Below the pieces are notes generated by a model. The model did no database searches. It was not told the DNA's origin and worked only from the letters and a program-made list of their open reading frames with translations. DNA of 64,000 nucleotides from Ktedonobacteria bacterium brp13 (GTDB lineage Bacteria > Chloroflexota > Ktedonobacteria > Ktedonobacterales > Ktedonobacteraceae): the NCBI GenBank assembly GCA_015099395.1, contig AP024096.1, positions 7,047,485 to 7,111,484 of the forward strand, in the 5' to 3' direction. Below are positions 1 through 9,242 of this stretch, in pieces. The translations under genes were made by a program, and so were the position numbers. Numbering within the stretch: the stretch's first letter is position 1; each line of letters begins with the position of its first letter.

Positions 1-687
1 TTCGCAACATCTGGTACCACAGTGCGCTATACTGCAAATAGCACAACAGGAGGATTTGCGGCTTCGGGTAATTATACATTGGAAGCGACTGAAATCATAG
101 GGACGAACGCGCATTTGAACTACTTGCCCGATCCTCTGTATCCCACGCTCACCTTTACCGCGGCCACAATGAACGGGTTTAGCTTAAGTCATCCATTCTA
201 TAGTACGGCGCTCCTGCTCTCGTCGAACGGTACGGTAACGGCGACGGGAGTGGCGATTAAAACCAGCGTGCTCCAGGATGTGAGTACTGCGCTCAAGAGT
301 TTTGTGAATAAAGCTGACTTGCTTGTGCTCGCTACGGGTGGTACCGTGAAGCAATTGGTGATGAAGAACGTGACTTTAACAGTGGATCACTCTCTGAATA
401 CTGATACTTTTGCTGCCACCAGCTTTCACCTGGCAATTACCAGCGATCTTCCACAAATCACAGCTGTACCACCAGATGAAACGCCAACGCCGACTGCGAC
501 TCCGTCTGATACGGCGACGCCCTCGCCTGGTGTGACGCCGACTGCGACTCCGCCTTATACGGCGACACCCTTGCCTGGTGTGACGCCTTCACCCGGACCT
601 AATCCGATCCCGACACCCTCACCGACGCCGCCGCCTAAAAAATGCCAATGCCTGCTTCTTATTTGCTTGTGCCCATCCGCTTCCTAG
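1..687 (+). CDS. Pro/Thr-rich exported protein, 5' end outside window
   Basis: The frame is open to the first base of the window, so the true start lies upstream and only the C-terminal 228 residues are seen. The first 150 or so residues are a Ser/Thr/Gly-rich beta-type sequence typical of extracellular proteins. After that comes a linker with two near-identical repeats of the type TPTATPSDTATPSPGV, then more PTPSP units and a Cys-rich tail (KKCQC...CLC). No known domain is recognised. The low-complexity linker resembles those of secreted enzymes and adhesins in soil bacteria. It converges on the chitinase gene, with strong hairpins between the two. Confidence 0.6.
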   Translation, partial: FATSGTTVRYTANSTTGGFAASGNYTLEATEIIGTNAHLNYLPDPLYPTLTFTAATMNGFSLSHPFYSTALLLSSNGTVTATGVAIKTSVLQDVSTALKSFVNKADLLVLATGGTVKQLVMKNVTLTVDHSLNTDTFAATSFHLAITSDLPQITAVPPDETPTPTATPSDTATPSPGVTPTATPPYTATPLPGVTPSPGPNPIPTPSPTPPPKKCQCLLLICLCPSAS

Positions 688-728
688 CAAGAAGAGTCCC
701 TTCACAATTGTGAGGAGACTCTTCTTGC
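687..728 (+). terminator. Hairpin terminator after the Pro/Thr-rich protein
   Basis: Perfect 12-base arms (687-698 and 717-728) begin at the stop codon. The loop contains a smaller palindrome (TCACAATTGTGA). The T-rich 3' side (CTTCTTGC) is weak. Position directly after the stop supports transcription termination. Confidence 0.6.
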
Positions 729-743
729 CCTTGCTAGCCATCG

Positions 744-816
744 AGTAAAGAAGGTAGGGTAGTCATGGTGCACCGGAGTACACCGATACTTAAATGACTA
801 CCCTACCTTCTTTACT
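744..816. repeat. Long perfect inverted repeat between convergent genes
   Basis: Arms of 23 bases at 744-766 and 794-816 are perfectly complementary and enclose a 27-base loop that itself has GGTG/CACC ends. The element lies between two convergent genes and could be a bidirectional terminator. The arms are longer than a terminator needs. Confidence 0.65.
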
Positions 817-862
817 TAAAGCGGCCGTTGAGAACCTTCGATTGCCACGTTCTGCTTAACCA

Positions 863-2254
863 TTATCCATTGACTTGCTGCCAGAAATTACTAGCAATCC
901 CTGGGGCATCAGGAGCCCATTGGGTTTCACCCCAGATCTGCCGGAGGCATTTATAGGTGTTCCCATTATAAGTGACTTCATCTCCCGGGTTATAGAGAGG
1001 GGGATTGCTGTTGTCTGCTTTCCATGCTTGTATACCGCCTTGTGGAGTCCCTTGCACAGGAGGAGTAGAAGTTGGTGTCGTAGTTGGTGTTGTTGTCGGA
1101 GTTGAAGTAGGTGTTGTTGTCGGTGCCGGTGTCGGTGTCGGTGTCGGTGCCGATGTCGAAGTAGAAGTAGGTGCCGGTGCAATTGAGCCACTGGCGAACT
1201 GATTAAAAGTTTTTGAGTAGTCGAATGGTTGCTGGGCAACACTACTACACGTTGGAGACGCCGACCCTGTTGCACCACCTGGGCAAGCTACATCACGAGC
1301 CATTGACCATAATGACAACAAACCAACACCTTGTTGAGCAGCCCAGCCCTCAAGCGCAGCTGCGTCCTGGGGCGTAAAGATCTCCTGCTGGTTGTCATTT
1401 TGACCTATCATAGGAGTGATGCCCACCATGCTCCATATTTGGGCACTGGATTTACTAGAATAGAGTGGTTGCAACCGGTCGTGTAAGCTTTGTCCAACCT
1501 GCTCGGCCATATTACCCATATTACCAGGTGAGGGATTTGTATCAATGCCAGTACCATAATCCATAGCCATGCCATTGACGATATTGATGTTAACATTGTA
1601 TTTAATGGCACTCTGTATGACGTTCAGGCCATCCTGAGTTAAGCCTGTTGGTAAAACAGGAAGGGTGTAGTCAATCAGTAAATTTTTATTTTGCGCTTGA
1701 AGAGCTGCAAGAGCCTGATTACGTCGATCTATCGATGCTTGATCTGTAACTGCATTATTTTCAACATCAAAATCGAGTTGTGTCACCTGATACTTAGATA
1801 TTACCGCCTGGTACTGTTGCTCAAGGCTGTTTACATCTGTGCAAGATTGCGCGAGTTCCGTGCCATTTGCACCTCCAAAGGAGATGATGACATTACCGCC
1901 ACTGCTACGCAGGTCCTGTATATTCGAGTTTATGTTTACACTAATACTCTTTTGTGTTGGATCATCTGGTTGGTTAAGAGAAATATCTCCGTTCCATTCT
2001 GCATTACATGTGCCGCCACCATTTAGCATAAATGCGAGCGTATAATTTTTGACACCCGTTTGCTGTTCTACACTTGCTAATGATGTGATTTGCGTGCTAT
2101 AAAGGCTCGTATCCACATAGGGAGCAAAGACCCCGGTGGGATTTTGAGCGGCATGTGCCGGACTCTTTGCGTAAAGAGCGAAAATTAAGGAAGCTGCACC
2201 GGCTAATACAACGAGGCAACCTCCAATTGCATACCAATATTTACTTTGTCTCAT
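863..2254 (-). CDS. Secreted GH18-type chitinase with C-terminal CBM5/12
   Basis: Predicted to hydrolyse chitin outside the cell. Residues about 6-36 form a signal peptide (MRQSKYWY, hydrophobic core, then SPAHAA). The catalytic domain spans about 43-335 and carries the GH18 motif DxxDxE in compact form as LDFDVE near residues 160-165, plus a strand ending ISFGGANG. A Pro/Thr linker (TPTPTPAPTTTPTSTP) follows. A roughly 50-residue chitin-binding module of the CBM5/12 type comes last (AWKADNSN...YNPGDEVTYNGNTYKC...W). The start at 2254 is preceded by a GGAGG ribosome site; a longer frame to 2305 has no such site. A single-copy extracellular enzyme with no operon partners visible. Confidence 0.85.
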   Translation of the reverse strand: MRQSKYWYAIGGCLVVLAGAASLIFALYAKSPAHAAQNPTGVFAPYVDTSLYSTQITSLASVEQQTGVKNYTLAFMLNGGGTCNAEWNGDISLNQPDDPTQKSISVNINSNIQDLRSSGGNVIISFGGANGTELAQSCTDVNSLEQQYQAVISKYQVTQLDFDVENNAVTDQASIDRRNQALAALQAQNKNLLIDYTLPVLPTGLTQDGLNVIQSAIKYNVNINIVNGMAMDYGTGIDTNPSPGNMGNMAEQVGQSLHDRLQPLYSSKSSAQIWSMVGITPMIGQNDNQQEIFTPQDAAALEGWAAQQGVGLLSLWSMARDVACPGGATGSASPTCSSVAQQPFDYSKTFNQFASGSIAPAPTSTSTSAPTPTPTPAPTTTPTSTPTTTPTTTPTSTPPVQGTPQGGIQAWKADNSNPPLYNPGDEVTYNGNTYKCLRQIWGETQWAPDAPGIASNFWQQVNG

Positions 2255-2939
2255 TATTTCCTCCACAATACAAAAACTTTTATTGATCCCCATATTTCGC
2301 CACATGTCTTATAATTTTGCAACACTTCCTGCACGTCATGATAACGAAAAAAACTGCTATGTGTAAAATTCCTCATCATAATAGATAGGATTGTTTTTCT
2401 GCATATCTCGGTATCAATCGTACTTTATATTGCCATGCCATGTGGCTGATGTCTGCGACCCTGATGGGGGCGTTTTCAAACTGGAGTTGCAGACCGCCTA
2501 GACCATGTTCCGTTTGTGTTGTTACTACATCTTGTATTTATTTGGTTTCAATGTATTCGTTGTCATTTCACCCGAGAAAGATTTTTTATAGCTTCTCTAC
2601 ACTAAAAGTAGTGTATAAAAATATAGAAAAGAAAAACAGGGGTAAATGGGGACAATTCTAGTAACTACTCAGGTTCTCCTTGGGAAAGGCTGGACAAAGC
2701 TGATAAACTGAGGGCATGACAGAAGAAGAAGCGAAGCAACTAAAAAAGTGTATATAGATCTCAAAAACAAAATGGAAATAACTACAAAGGATTTAAACGA
2801 TGTGAAATAACTACTCAGGTTTCTGCGTTTGTTAGCAGCGCCCTGCGCGGCCGTCGCGATACCAGCTGATCCGCATGCACTCGATGGCAAACGGAGCTGG
2901 TGATCCCAACGGCCGTATTCACAGATCAAAACAGCTCAC
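2255..2939. other. Intergenic region with a repeated 14-mer and no convincing gene
   Basis: No supported gene is seen. The 14-mer TAACTACTCAGGTT occurs at 2662-2675 and again at 2808-2821, with about 130 AT-rich bases between. Inside this interval a short frame begins MTEEEAKQLKK and then stops. The arrangement looks like the scar of a mobile element, but no transposase is recognisable. Confidence 0.35.
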
Positions 2940-4037
2940 TCAGAAGTGTATGATGGTTCGAGCGCCGTCGCCGCTGCGCAGGCGCTCGAAGGCTGTTTCT
3001 AGCCCTTCGAGCGGAACGCTGTGACTTACCAGGCCATCAATACGCATACGGCCAGCCTGGATACGCTTGAGAATCTGCGGGACATCGGCGTGAAAACGGG
3101 ATGAGCCATAAAAGCAGCCACGAATATTTTTCTCAGAGATGAAGTCAAAGGCTGGCAGCGAAACCCTTGATCCCTTTGGCGATAGGCCAACAACCACGAC
3201 GGTGCCGCCCGCGCGAATCAAGCCCCAGGCCTGTTCTATGGTGCGTGGATTTCCAAGCGCCTCAAAGGCCCAATCTACGCCGTATCCAGCAATCTCATGG
3301 ATGGCTGCGTACGCATCCTGGTCGCGCGAGTTGATACCATGCGACGCGCCAAAAGTCTTAGCGAGCTCAATTTTATCAGTCCGCACATCAATGGCGATGA
3401 TGGGATAGGCACCGGATAGGCTGGCCGCCTGAATGATATTTAAGCCGACGCCGCCGCAGCCGATTACTGCAACGCTCTCAGCAGGCCTCACACCCGCGGT
3501 CCGCTCCACGGCACCGACGCCGGTCACTACGGCGCAGCCAAGCAAGGCAGCGATCTCTAGCGGCACATCATCTGGAATCTTCGCGGCACCCTCTTGCGGG
3601 ACGACAATATATTCACTAAAACAGGAGACGGAGTTAAAATGGTGCAGGGTCTGTGTACCTATACGCATTCGGCTGGTACCATCCCCCAGCACTCCGCCCG
3701 CAGCCATGACGCCGGAAGTGGCGCACAGATGCGGCTCACCACGACGGCAGAAGTAGCAGTGACCACAAGCGGGAACCAGCGTCAGCACAACGCGATCACC
3801 AGGCTGCAAGTCGGTAACTCCGGGTCCGACCTCGACGACAACACCGGTGCCTTCGTGACCAAGCACCATGGGCAACGGTTCGGGCAGGTGACCATCGCGC
3901 ACATGAAGATCACTGTGGCAGACGCCGGCAGCCTCCATCCGCACCAGCATCTCACCACGGTGGGGCGTATCCAGCACAATCTCCTCAATAACAGCAACCT
4001 GTCCGGCTTCGTACAACACCGCGGCTTTCGTTCGCAT
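2940..4037 (-). CDS. Zinc-dependent alcohol dehydrogenase (MDR family), copy 1
   Basis: A 365-residue medium-chain dehydrogenase predicted to oxidise an alcohol, or reduce an aldehyde, with NAD(P). The catalytic zinc ligands are visible as C40 (GVCHSD), H61-E62 (GHEGTG) and a Cys in LLGCAVVTG. The four structural-zinc cysteines are at 91, 94, 97 and 105. The Rossmann motif is IGCGGVGLN. It is the last gene of a leftward group, 16 nt after the Fae homologue. The start is GTG (4040) or the adjacent ATG (4037), both behind GGGAG. It is clearly paralogous to the enzyme at 4590-5690. Class III-like or aryl/short-chain alcohol dehydrogenase cannot be told apart by eye. Confidence 0.88.
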   Translation of the reverse strand: MRTKAAVLYEAGQVAVIEEIVLDTPHRGEMLVRMEAAGVCHSDLHVRDGHLPEPLPMVLGHEGTGVVVEVGPGVTDLQPGDRVVLTLVPACGHCYFCRRGEPHLCATSGVMAAGGVLGDGTSRMRIGTQTLHHFNSVSCFSEYIVVPQEGAAKIPDDVPLEIAALLGCAVVTGVGAVERTAGVRPAESVAVIGCGGVGLNIIQAASLSGAYPIIAIDVRTDKIELAKTFGASHGINSRDQDAYAAIHEIAGYGVDWAFEALGNPRTIEQAWGLIRAGGTVVVVGLSPKGSRVSLPAFDFISEKNIRGCFYGSSRFHADVPQILKRIQAGRMRIDGLVSHSVPLEGLETAFERLRSGDGARTIIHF

Positions 4038-4053
4038 CACCTGGCTTCTCCCT

Positions 4054-4575
4054 TTAGTGCTTCAAGAACGGGTTCTCTGCATGCCCAAGACGGGCCAGCA
4101 GGTCTTCAATCGCCGGTTCACCGTTGAATGCACGCTCAATGGCACGCAGCGCCGCATCCCTGTTGTTCTGATATACTTCCTCATCACTATTCGCGTTCCA
4201 GTCGACCCAGACGGAGGCGATGATCAGGTAGTTATCAACCTGTGCGGGCGGGATGATACCACGCTGGACCGCGCCCAGGATGCCCTCGGCGATCCCGGCC
4301 TGCGCTGGTCCCCAGGTCAGGCGGGAATGCAGTTCGGAGCGCAGGTCCGCCTTGTTGACAAAGAGAGTGAAGGGCTTGATGGGCCAGTTGGGCTGCAGGA
4401 CCGTGAGAAACGGAATATTACCCGGCTGCGGCGAGCTCATGGCGCTCAAAAATGCTTGCTCGATAGGGCTCCCTTTCAGACCAACAGCGATATTGAGATG
4501 GGCGGCGTTAGCACCTGACCCTGCCCACGCTTCAGCATACCAGACACTATGTGTTCTATCTGATGTTTTATCCAT
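4054..4575 (-). CDS. fae: Formaldehyde-activating enzyme (Fae) homologue
   Basis: A 173-residue protein collinear with Fae, which condenses formaldehyde with tetrahydromethanopterin. Recognisable blocks are GANAAHLNIAVGLKGSP (His26 matches the catalytic His of Fae), AFLSAMSSPQPGN, PNWPIKPFTLFVNKADL, GPAQAGIAEGILGAVQ and GIIPPAQVDNYLIIASVWVDW. The gene is packed between two alcohol dehydrogenase genes (16 nt and 14 nt gaps), which argues for joint handling of an alcohol/aldehyde pair. No other tetrahydromethanopterin enzyme is in this window, so the carrier could differ or lie elsewhere. The family assignment is secure; the exact reaction is inferred. Confidence 0.85.
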   Translation of the reverse strand: MDKTSDRTHSVWYAEAWAGSGANAAHLNIAVGLKGSPIEQAFLSAMSSPQPGNIPFLTVLQPNWPIKPFTLFVNKADLRSELHSRLTWGPAQAGIAEGILGAVQRGIIPPAQVDNYLIIASVWVDWNANSDEEVYQNNRDAALRAIERAFNGEPAIEDLLARLGHAENPFLKH

Positions 4576-4589
4576 ACTTCACGCCCTTT

Positions 4590-5690
4590 CTAATCATACA
4601 GAATAATGGGACGAATCGCTTCTCCGACTTCCAGCAGATGAACGGCTTCGTTGATGTGCGCGAGGGAGAAGCGATGCGTGGCGAGCTCGTCCAGCTTGAG
4701 CTTGCCTGCCATATAGAGCTCCAGGATCATCGGCATGTCGATATGCGGGCGCGCCGACCCGTAGAAGCTGCCGAGCAGGTGACGCTCCTCGCGCACGATG
4801 CGTGTGGCCGGCAAAACCAACTCGCTGCCATCGGGCGCGATGCCAACCATCACGACCGTTCCTCCGGGCCGCGCCATCTCCCAGCACTGGCGCATCGTCT
4901 GCGGCCTGCCCACAGCCTCGAAGCTGTAATCTACACCCAGCCCACCGGTCAGTTCGCGCACGGCGGTGACGGCATCGGTCTGCGCAGAATTGATGCACTG
5001 CGTGGCCCCGAAGATGACCGATTGCTCTAGCTTCGCGGGGTTGATATCGATGGCAATAATTGAGGCAGCACCGGCAAGTTGTGCTCCCTGCATGATATTT
5101 AAGCCAACGCCGCCCGCGCCAATGACCGCCACTGAACTGCCCGGGCGCACGTGTGCCGTATTCAGCGCCGCACCGACACCGGTCATCACGGCGCAGCCAA
5201 CAAGAGAGGCTATGTCGAGTGGAATATCCGGTTGAATAACGATACAGCCAGATGCGGGTACTACGGCATATTCGGCGAACGATGAGATAAAAGAGTAATG
5301 ATAGACCGGTGCTCCCCCACGAGATAGGCGCGAGGTGCCGTCCAGCAATGTCCCATTAGCCAGCGCCGCGTACACGACGCTGCACAGATTTGGACGCCCT
5401 GAAAGACAATACGAGCATTGACCACAATAGGGGACCCAGGAAAGAACAACGTGGTCGCCTACTTTGGGCTGCGTGACGTTGGGGCCAACTGCTTCGACGA
5501 TGCCGGCCCCCTCATGTCCCAGCACAACGGGCAGCGGAGTAGCCTGCGTCCCATGTATCACATGCAGATCGCTATGGCAGACGCCGCTCGCGGCCAGTTT
5601 CACCAGCACCTCGCCGGCTTGCGGCTCCTGGCAATCAATGGATGTCACAATAAGTTCGGTTGCTGGTGCCTCCAGAATAGCAGCTTTCAC
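4590..5690 (-). CDS. Zinc-dependent alcohol dehydrogenase (MDR family), copy 2
   Basis: A 366-residue MDR enzyme with all expected residues: catalytic-zinc ligands C38 and H59 plus the Cys in LVGCAVMTG, structural-zinc cysteines 89, 92, 95 and 103, and the nucleotide-binding IGAGGVGLN. GTG start behind AAAGGAACC. It lies 14 nt upstream of fae and 141 nt downstream of the ABC substrate-binding gene, on the same strand. It shares the same block order with copy 1, so the pair arose by duplication and may act on different alcohols or in opposite directions. Confidence 0.88.
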   Translation of the reverse strand: MKAAILEAPATELIVTSIDCQEPQAGEVLVKLAASGVCHSDLHVIHGTQATPLPVVLGHEGAGIVEAVGPNVTQPKVGDHVVLSWVPYCGQCSYCLSGRPNLCSVVYAALANGTLLDGTSRLSRGGAPVYHYSFISSFAEYAVVPASGCIVIQPDIPLDIASLVGCAVMTGVGAALNTAHVRPGSSVAVIGAGGVGLNIMQGAQLAGAASIIAIDINPAKLEQSVIFGATQCINSAQTDAVTAVRELTGGLGVDYSFEAVGRPQTMRQCWEMARPGGTVVMVGIAPDGSELVLPATRIVREERHLLGSFYGSARPHIDMPMILELYMAGKLKLDELATHRFSLAHINEAVHLLEVGEAIRPIILYD

Positions 5691-5831
5691 CAGGGTTCCT
5701 TTCTCATTACATAATACATTGCCTGTTGACTGCGCAGGCTAGAAAGCGGCCTGCACTCGCCTCCTTGTTGCTACTCATTGGCCGCGCCACTTTCCTGTCT
5801 CCACAACCAATAGGCAATCCAACAAACATTA

Positions 5832-6764
5832 TCAGGCTGAGAGCAGCCCTGCTGATATGAGAAACTGCTTTGCGACAGTGTCAGCAGACTTATGCTGTAC
5901 ATCTACCTGGTAATTCAGCTGTTGCATCGACGAATTATCCAGTTTGCCGGTCAGCTTATTCAGAATAGTGGCCACCTCGGGATGCGCCTTCAGAGTACTC
6001 TCGCGCACGATAGGCGCAGCATAATATGGCGGGAAAAAGTTCTTATCGTCATTAAGTACGGTCATGTTGTACTTGGTAAGCTGCCCGTCGGTCGAAAACA
6101 CGTCGATGACCTGCACCTGGTTGCTGGCTACCGCCTCATATTTCAGCCCCACGTTCAATTCTTTCTTCGAGCCGAATTGTAAGCCGTAGGCGCCAATAAG
6201 GCCGGCGTAGCCATCCGGGCGGCTAAAATACTCTGGTTCCGCACCAAAGGTCAGTTTCGAGGCAACGGCCTTCAGATCGGAGATCGTCTTCAAGTGATAC
6301 TGATTGGCCACGGACTGGGGAACTGCAATGGCATAGGTATCGTTAAAACCGATTGGATTCAGCCAGTCGATATTGAACTTTTGCGGGTACTGCGTCTTTA
6401 CAGTTTGATATGTGGCATTGGGGTCGTGAGAGACGGGCTGCTTCAAAATATCAACCAGGCCTGTCCCGGTGTACTCGCAGTACAGATCGAGCTGACCACT
6501 CTGAATGGCATTCCAGGGCACCATCGTGCCGCCAAGGTTCGATTTATTCTCAATCGTCACCCCTTTCAGGTTTGCCTTCAACAGATCATACATCATATTG
6601 CCAACTAAAATACTCTCGGTGAAGCTCTTTGAGCCCACGACAATTGTGTTGTTAGATGAACTGTTGCTACTGGAGGTGCTCGCCGAGGGCGGCCCATATC
6701 CGCAAGCAGTCATCATAATCATCAGCACTGCGCTGGCAACGAACATCATAGTCGTCTTTTTCAT
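5832..6764 (-). CDS. OpuC-type glycine betaine/osmoprotectant-binding lipoprotein
   Basis: Substrate-binding component of an OpuC/ProX-like importer. It has a lipoprotein signal ending MMTAC (lipidated Cys21), followed by VVGSKSFTES, the hallmark opening of this family. Conserved blocks QSGQLDLYCEYTGTGL and VIDVFSTDGQL follow. It is the fourth gene of the importer operon, 74 nt after the second permease. The natural ligand cannot be read from sequence; family members bind glycine betaine, choline, carnitine and related compounds. Its link to catabolic genes suggests uptake for nutrition and not only osmoprotection, which is inference. Confidence 0.88.
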   Translation of the reverse strand: MKKTTMMFVASAVLMIMMTACGYGPPSASTSSSNSSSNNTIVVGSKSFTESILVGNMMYDLLKANLKGVTIENKSNLGGTMVPWNAIQSGQLDLYCEYTGTGLVDILKQPVSHDPNATYQTVKTQYPQKFNIDWLNPIGFNDTYAIAVPQSVANQYHLKTISDLKAVASKLTFGAEPEYFSRPDGYAGLIGAYGLQFGSKKELNVGLKYEAVASNQVQVIDVFSTDGQLTKYNMTVLNDDKNFFPPYYAAPIVRESTLKAHPEVATILNKLTGKLDNSSMQQLNYQVDVQHKSADTVAKQFLISAGLLSA

Positions 6765-6838
6765 AGGTCTTCCTTATCCTTTAGATTGGCTTACCGTGCC
6801 TATGCAGGCACTTCCGCCAATCACCGCGAACAGCGGTG

Positions 6839-7459
6839 TTACGTATTGCTTTTCACATTCTGGGATAATTTGCGTTCTAAGAGTGACAGCCCCACTTCTA
6901 ACAGGATCGCAAGCAGGCCCGCAGGAATAGCTCCTGCCAGTATGACCTGGATATCGATAAGCTGTAATCCGCGATAGATCAGAGTACCGAGACCGCCTGA
7001 ACCCACGAAGACGCCAATGGTCGCGACACCAATTGAGGTGACCAGCGCGATGCGCAGTCCGGCCAGAATAAAGGGGAATGCCAGCGGAAGCTCGATCTGG
7101 CGAAAGATCTCGCCCGGCGTCATGCCCATGCCGGTGCCGATCCCCAGGTAGACCGGGTCAACACTCACGAGTCCCTCATACGTATTCTGCAGAATGGGCA
7201 AGATCGCATAGAGGCCCAACCCCACGATTAATGTGGTATCACCCAGACCGAAGGCGAGCAGCAGAAAAGCTAGCAGCGCGATACCCGGGATGGTCTGAAT
7301 GACCTCGGCCAGGCCGATCAGCACGCTGGCCCACCGTGGACGCCTGCGTACCCAGACGGCTAAGGCGAAACCTACGATGCCGCCGACCAATGTGCCAATA
7401 ACCGAGAGGTAGAGTTGTTGGAATGCCAGCTCACTGACATTTGATAGGCTTATATCCAT
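6839..7459 (-). CDS. OpuC-type ABC transporter permease 2
   Basis: A 206-residue BPD-type inner-membrane permease with about five hydrophobic segments. The cytoplasmic EAA loop reads GMGMTPGEIFRQIELPLAFPFILAG in outline. It overlaps the preceding permease gene by 10 bases, and its GGAGG ribosome site lies inside that gene, so the two are translationally linked. Together with the other permease it should form the heterodimeric channel fed by the binding lipoprotein encoded next. Confidence 0.88.
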   Translation of the reverse strand: MDISLSNVSELAFQQLYLSVIGTLVGGIVGFALAVWVRRRPRWASVLIGLAEVIQTIPGIALLAFLLLAFGLGDTTLIVGLGLYAILPILQNTYEGLVSVDPVYLGIGTGMGMTPGEIFRQIELPLAFPFILAGLRIALVTSIGVATIGVFVGSGGLGTLIYRGLQLIDIQVILAGAIPAGLLAILLEVGLSLLERKLSQNVKSNT

Positions 7460-8109
7460 CGCGCTTTCACCTCCGTTTTCAGCCCACGTGGTGTGACCAG
7501 GCGTCGAATAATGCCAAAGAGCAAGCCGATGAGTAGTGCGAGGAGCGCAGCAGGAATAGCTCCTGCCAGTAACAGGCCGATATCATAGTTATCGATACCG
7601 GAGAAGATCAGGTCGCCCAGGCCACCCGCGCCAATTAAAGCGGCAATCGTAGCCCAACTCACCAGGTAGACCGCTGACAGGCGAATGCCCGTGATGATTG
7701 CAGGCGCAGCAAGCGGCAGTTCCACGATAGTGAGGATCTCCCACGAAGTCATACCCTGACCACGCGCCGCGTCAACCAGCGCGGCATCTACTGAGCGCAC
7801 GCCCAGATAGGTATTGCGCAAGATAGGCAAGAGCGAATACATGAAGAGCGCGGTTAAGGCCGGGAGCATGCCGATACCAAGAAACGGCAGCACGAGCGCG
7901 AAGAACGCCAGACTCGGGATAGTCTGGAAGATGGATACTACCGAGATAACCAGCGTAGCCAGGCGCGGGAAACGCGTTAAAATAATACCTAGTGGGACGG
8001 CTACGATGACCCCGAAAGCCAGCGAGACACCTGTCAGGTACAGGTGTGGGCCAAGCTCTTGCAGAATCTGGCCGCCATACGCGTCCCAGAAAGAGCTTAA
8101 TCCGTTCAC
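7450..8109 (-). CDS. OpuC-type ABC transporter permease 1
   Basis: A 219-residue membrane permease with an EAA-loop signature GQGMTSWEILTIVELPLA and multiple membrane spans. The GTG start overlaps the TGA stop of the ATPase gene (GTGA) and is preceded by GGAGG. It is about the same length as OpuCB/OpuCD proteins. The pair of distinct permeases plus a CBS-containing ATPase is the standard OpuC arrangement. Confidence 0.88.
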   Translation of the reverse strand: MNGLSSFWDAYGGQILQELGPHLYLTGVSLAFGVIVAVPLGIILTRFPRLATLVISVVSIFQTIPSLAFFALVLPFLGIGMLPALTALFMYSLLPILRNTYLGVRSVDAALVDAARGQGMTSWEILTIVELPLAAPAIITGIRLSAVYLVSWATIAALIGAGGLGDLIFSGIDNYDIGLLLAGAIPAALLALLIGLLFGIIRRLVTPRGLKTEVKARWI

Positions 8110-9218
8110 ACTCCACCTCCCGCAACCATGCTCGACAGGCTCTTGATGACCGATTGATGGGTAATAATACCGACCAGGTGGCGATCCGCGTCGATCACCG
8201 GAATAGCCTCGACCCCCTCATCGGTCAAGCGGCGCAATACATCGTGCGGCGCATCCGTCTCCTTCACCGCCGTCTCGGCCGGGTCGGACCAAACGGTCTC
8301 GGCCCCAGGAGTGCTGTCGGCGGGTAGGGCGCGGGTGGAGCCATGCAGTACGCCGTCTTCATCGATGCAGCACCATAGCGGTGCATCGGCTATCTGCACC
8401 ACGCGGTGGGAGCCGGGCAGTTCCTGGCGCACCTGTAGCATGCCCACCAGCATAAGCTGGCGCACCGACTCCAGCGCAGTCTTTTGCTGGACAAAGAGGC
8501 GTCTTATAAATTTGGCGACAAACTCATCCTTCGGTGAGTGCAGCAGTTCATCGGGGGTGCTCAGTTGCAGGAGCTGGCCATCGCGCATGATCGCCACGCG
8601 GTCGCCCAGGCGCATCGCCTCGTCGATGTCATGTGTGACAAATATAATCGTCTTCTGTAGCATCTTCTGCAGGCGCTTGAGTTCGGTCTGCAGCACCTCG
8701 CGGCTGATCGGGTCAAGCGCCCCAAAGGGCTCATCCATCAGGATCACAGGCGGGTCGGTGGCTAAAGCGCGCAGCACTCCCACGCGCTGCTGCTGACCGC
8801 CAGAAAGTTGACGCGGATAGCGATGAGCAAACGTCTCGTAGGTCATGCCCACCATCTCCAGCAGTTCGCGTGTGCGTTCATGGCGCTTCTGCTTATCCCA
8901 TTTCAAGAGGCGCGGCACGAGCTCGATATTCTGCTCGACCGTCATATGTGGCAAGAGGCCCGTCTGCTGAATGGTATAGCCGATGCCGCGGCGCAGCTGG
9001 ATCGGATCATAGCTGTGGATATCGCGGCCATCAATGGAGATAATGCCGCTCGTCGGCTCTTCCAATCGATTAATCATACGCAGGGTCGTTGTCTTGCCGC
9101 AGCCGGATGGGCCAATCAACACCATCAACTCACCACTGCACACTTCGAGCGATAGATCCTTTACCGCCGGTCGTCCGCCTGGATACATCTTGGTAACGTT
9201 TTCAAATTTCACACTCAC
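8106..9218 (-). CDS. OpuC-type ABC transporter ATP-binding protein with CBS domains
   Basis: A 370-residue ATPase. Walker A is GPSGCGKTT (residues about 37-45), signature LSGGQQQRVGVLRALA, Walker B VILMDEPFGALD, and the switch His lies in TIIFVTHDIDEA. The C-terminal third carries a CBS pair, the second recognisable as EGVEAIPVIDADRHLVGII. In OpuA/OpuC transporters this region senses ionic strength or nucleotides. GTG start with AGAGGGAA upstream. First gene of the importer, 24 nt after the enolase-superfamily gene, so likely co-transcribed with it. Confidence 0.9.
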   Translation of the reverse strand: MSVKFENVTKMYPGGRPAVKDLSLEVCSGELMVLIGPSGCGKTTTLRMINRLEEPTSGIISIDGRDIHSYDPIQLRRGIGYTIQQTGLLPHMTVEQNIELVPRLLKWDKQKRHERTRELLEMVGMTYETFAHRYPRQLSGGQQQRVGVLRALATDPPVILMDEPFGALDPISREVLQTELKRLQKMLQKTIIFVTHDIDEAMRLGDRVAIMRDGQLLQLSTPDELLHSPKDEFVAKFIRRLFVQQKTALESVRQLMLVGMLQVRQELPGSHRVVQIADAPLWCCIDEDGVLHGSTRALPADSTPGAETVWSDPAETAVKETDAPHDVLRRLTDEGVEAIPVIDADRHLVGIITHQSVIKSLSSMVAGGGV

Positions 9219-9242
9219 GGTGGAATTCCCTCTGCGCGCTGC

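Noticed and set aside
856-1278. Long minus-strand frame of 140 residues full of His/Arg/Gln repeats
   Set aside because: It is an out-of-frame reading of the chitinase Pro/Thr linker and binding module; low complexity explains its length.
2669-2929. 86-residue minus-strand frame next to the dehydrogenase gene
   Set aside because: No ribosome site, no domain, and it spans the repeated 14-mers; treated as non-coding.
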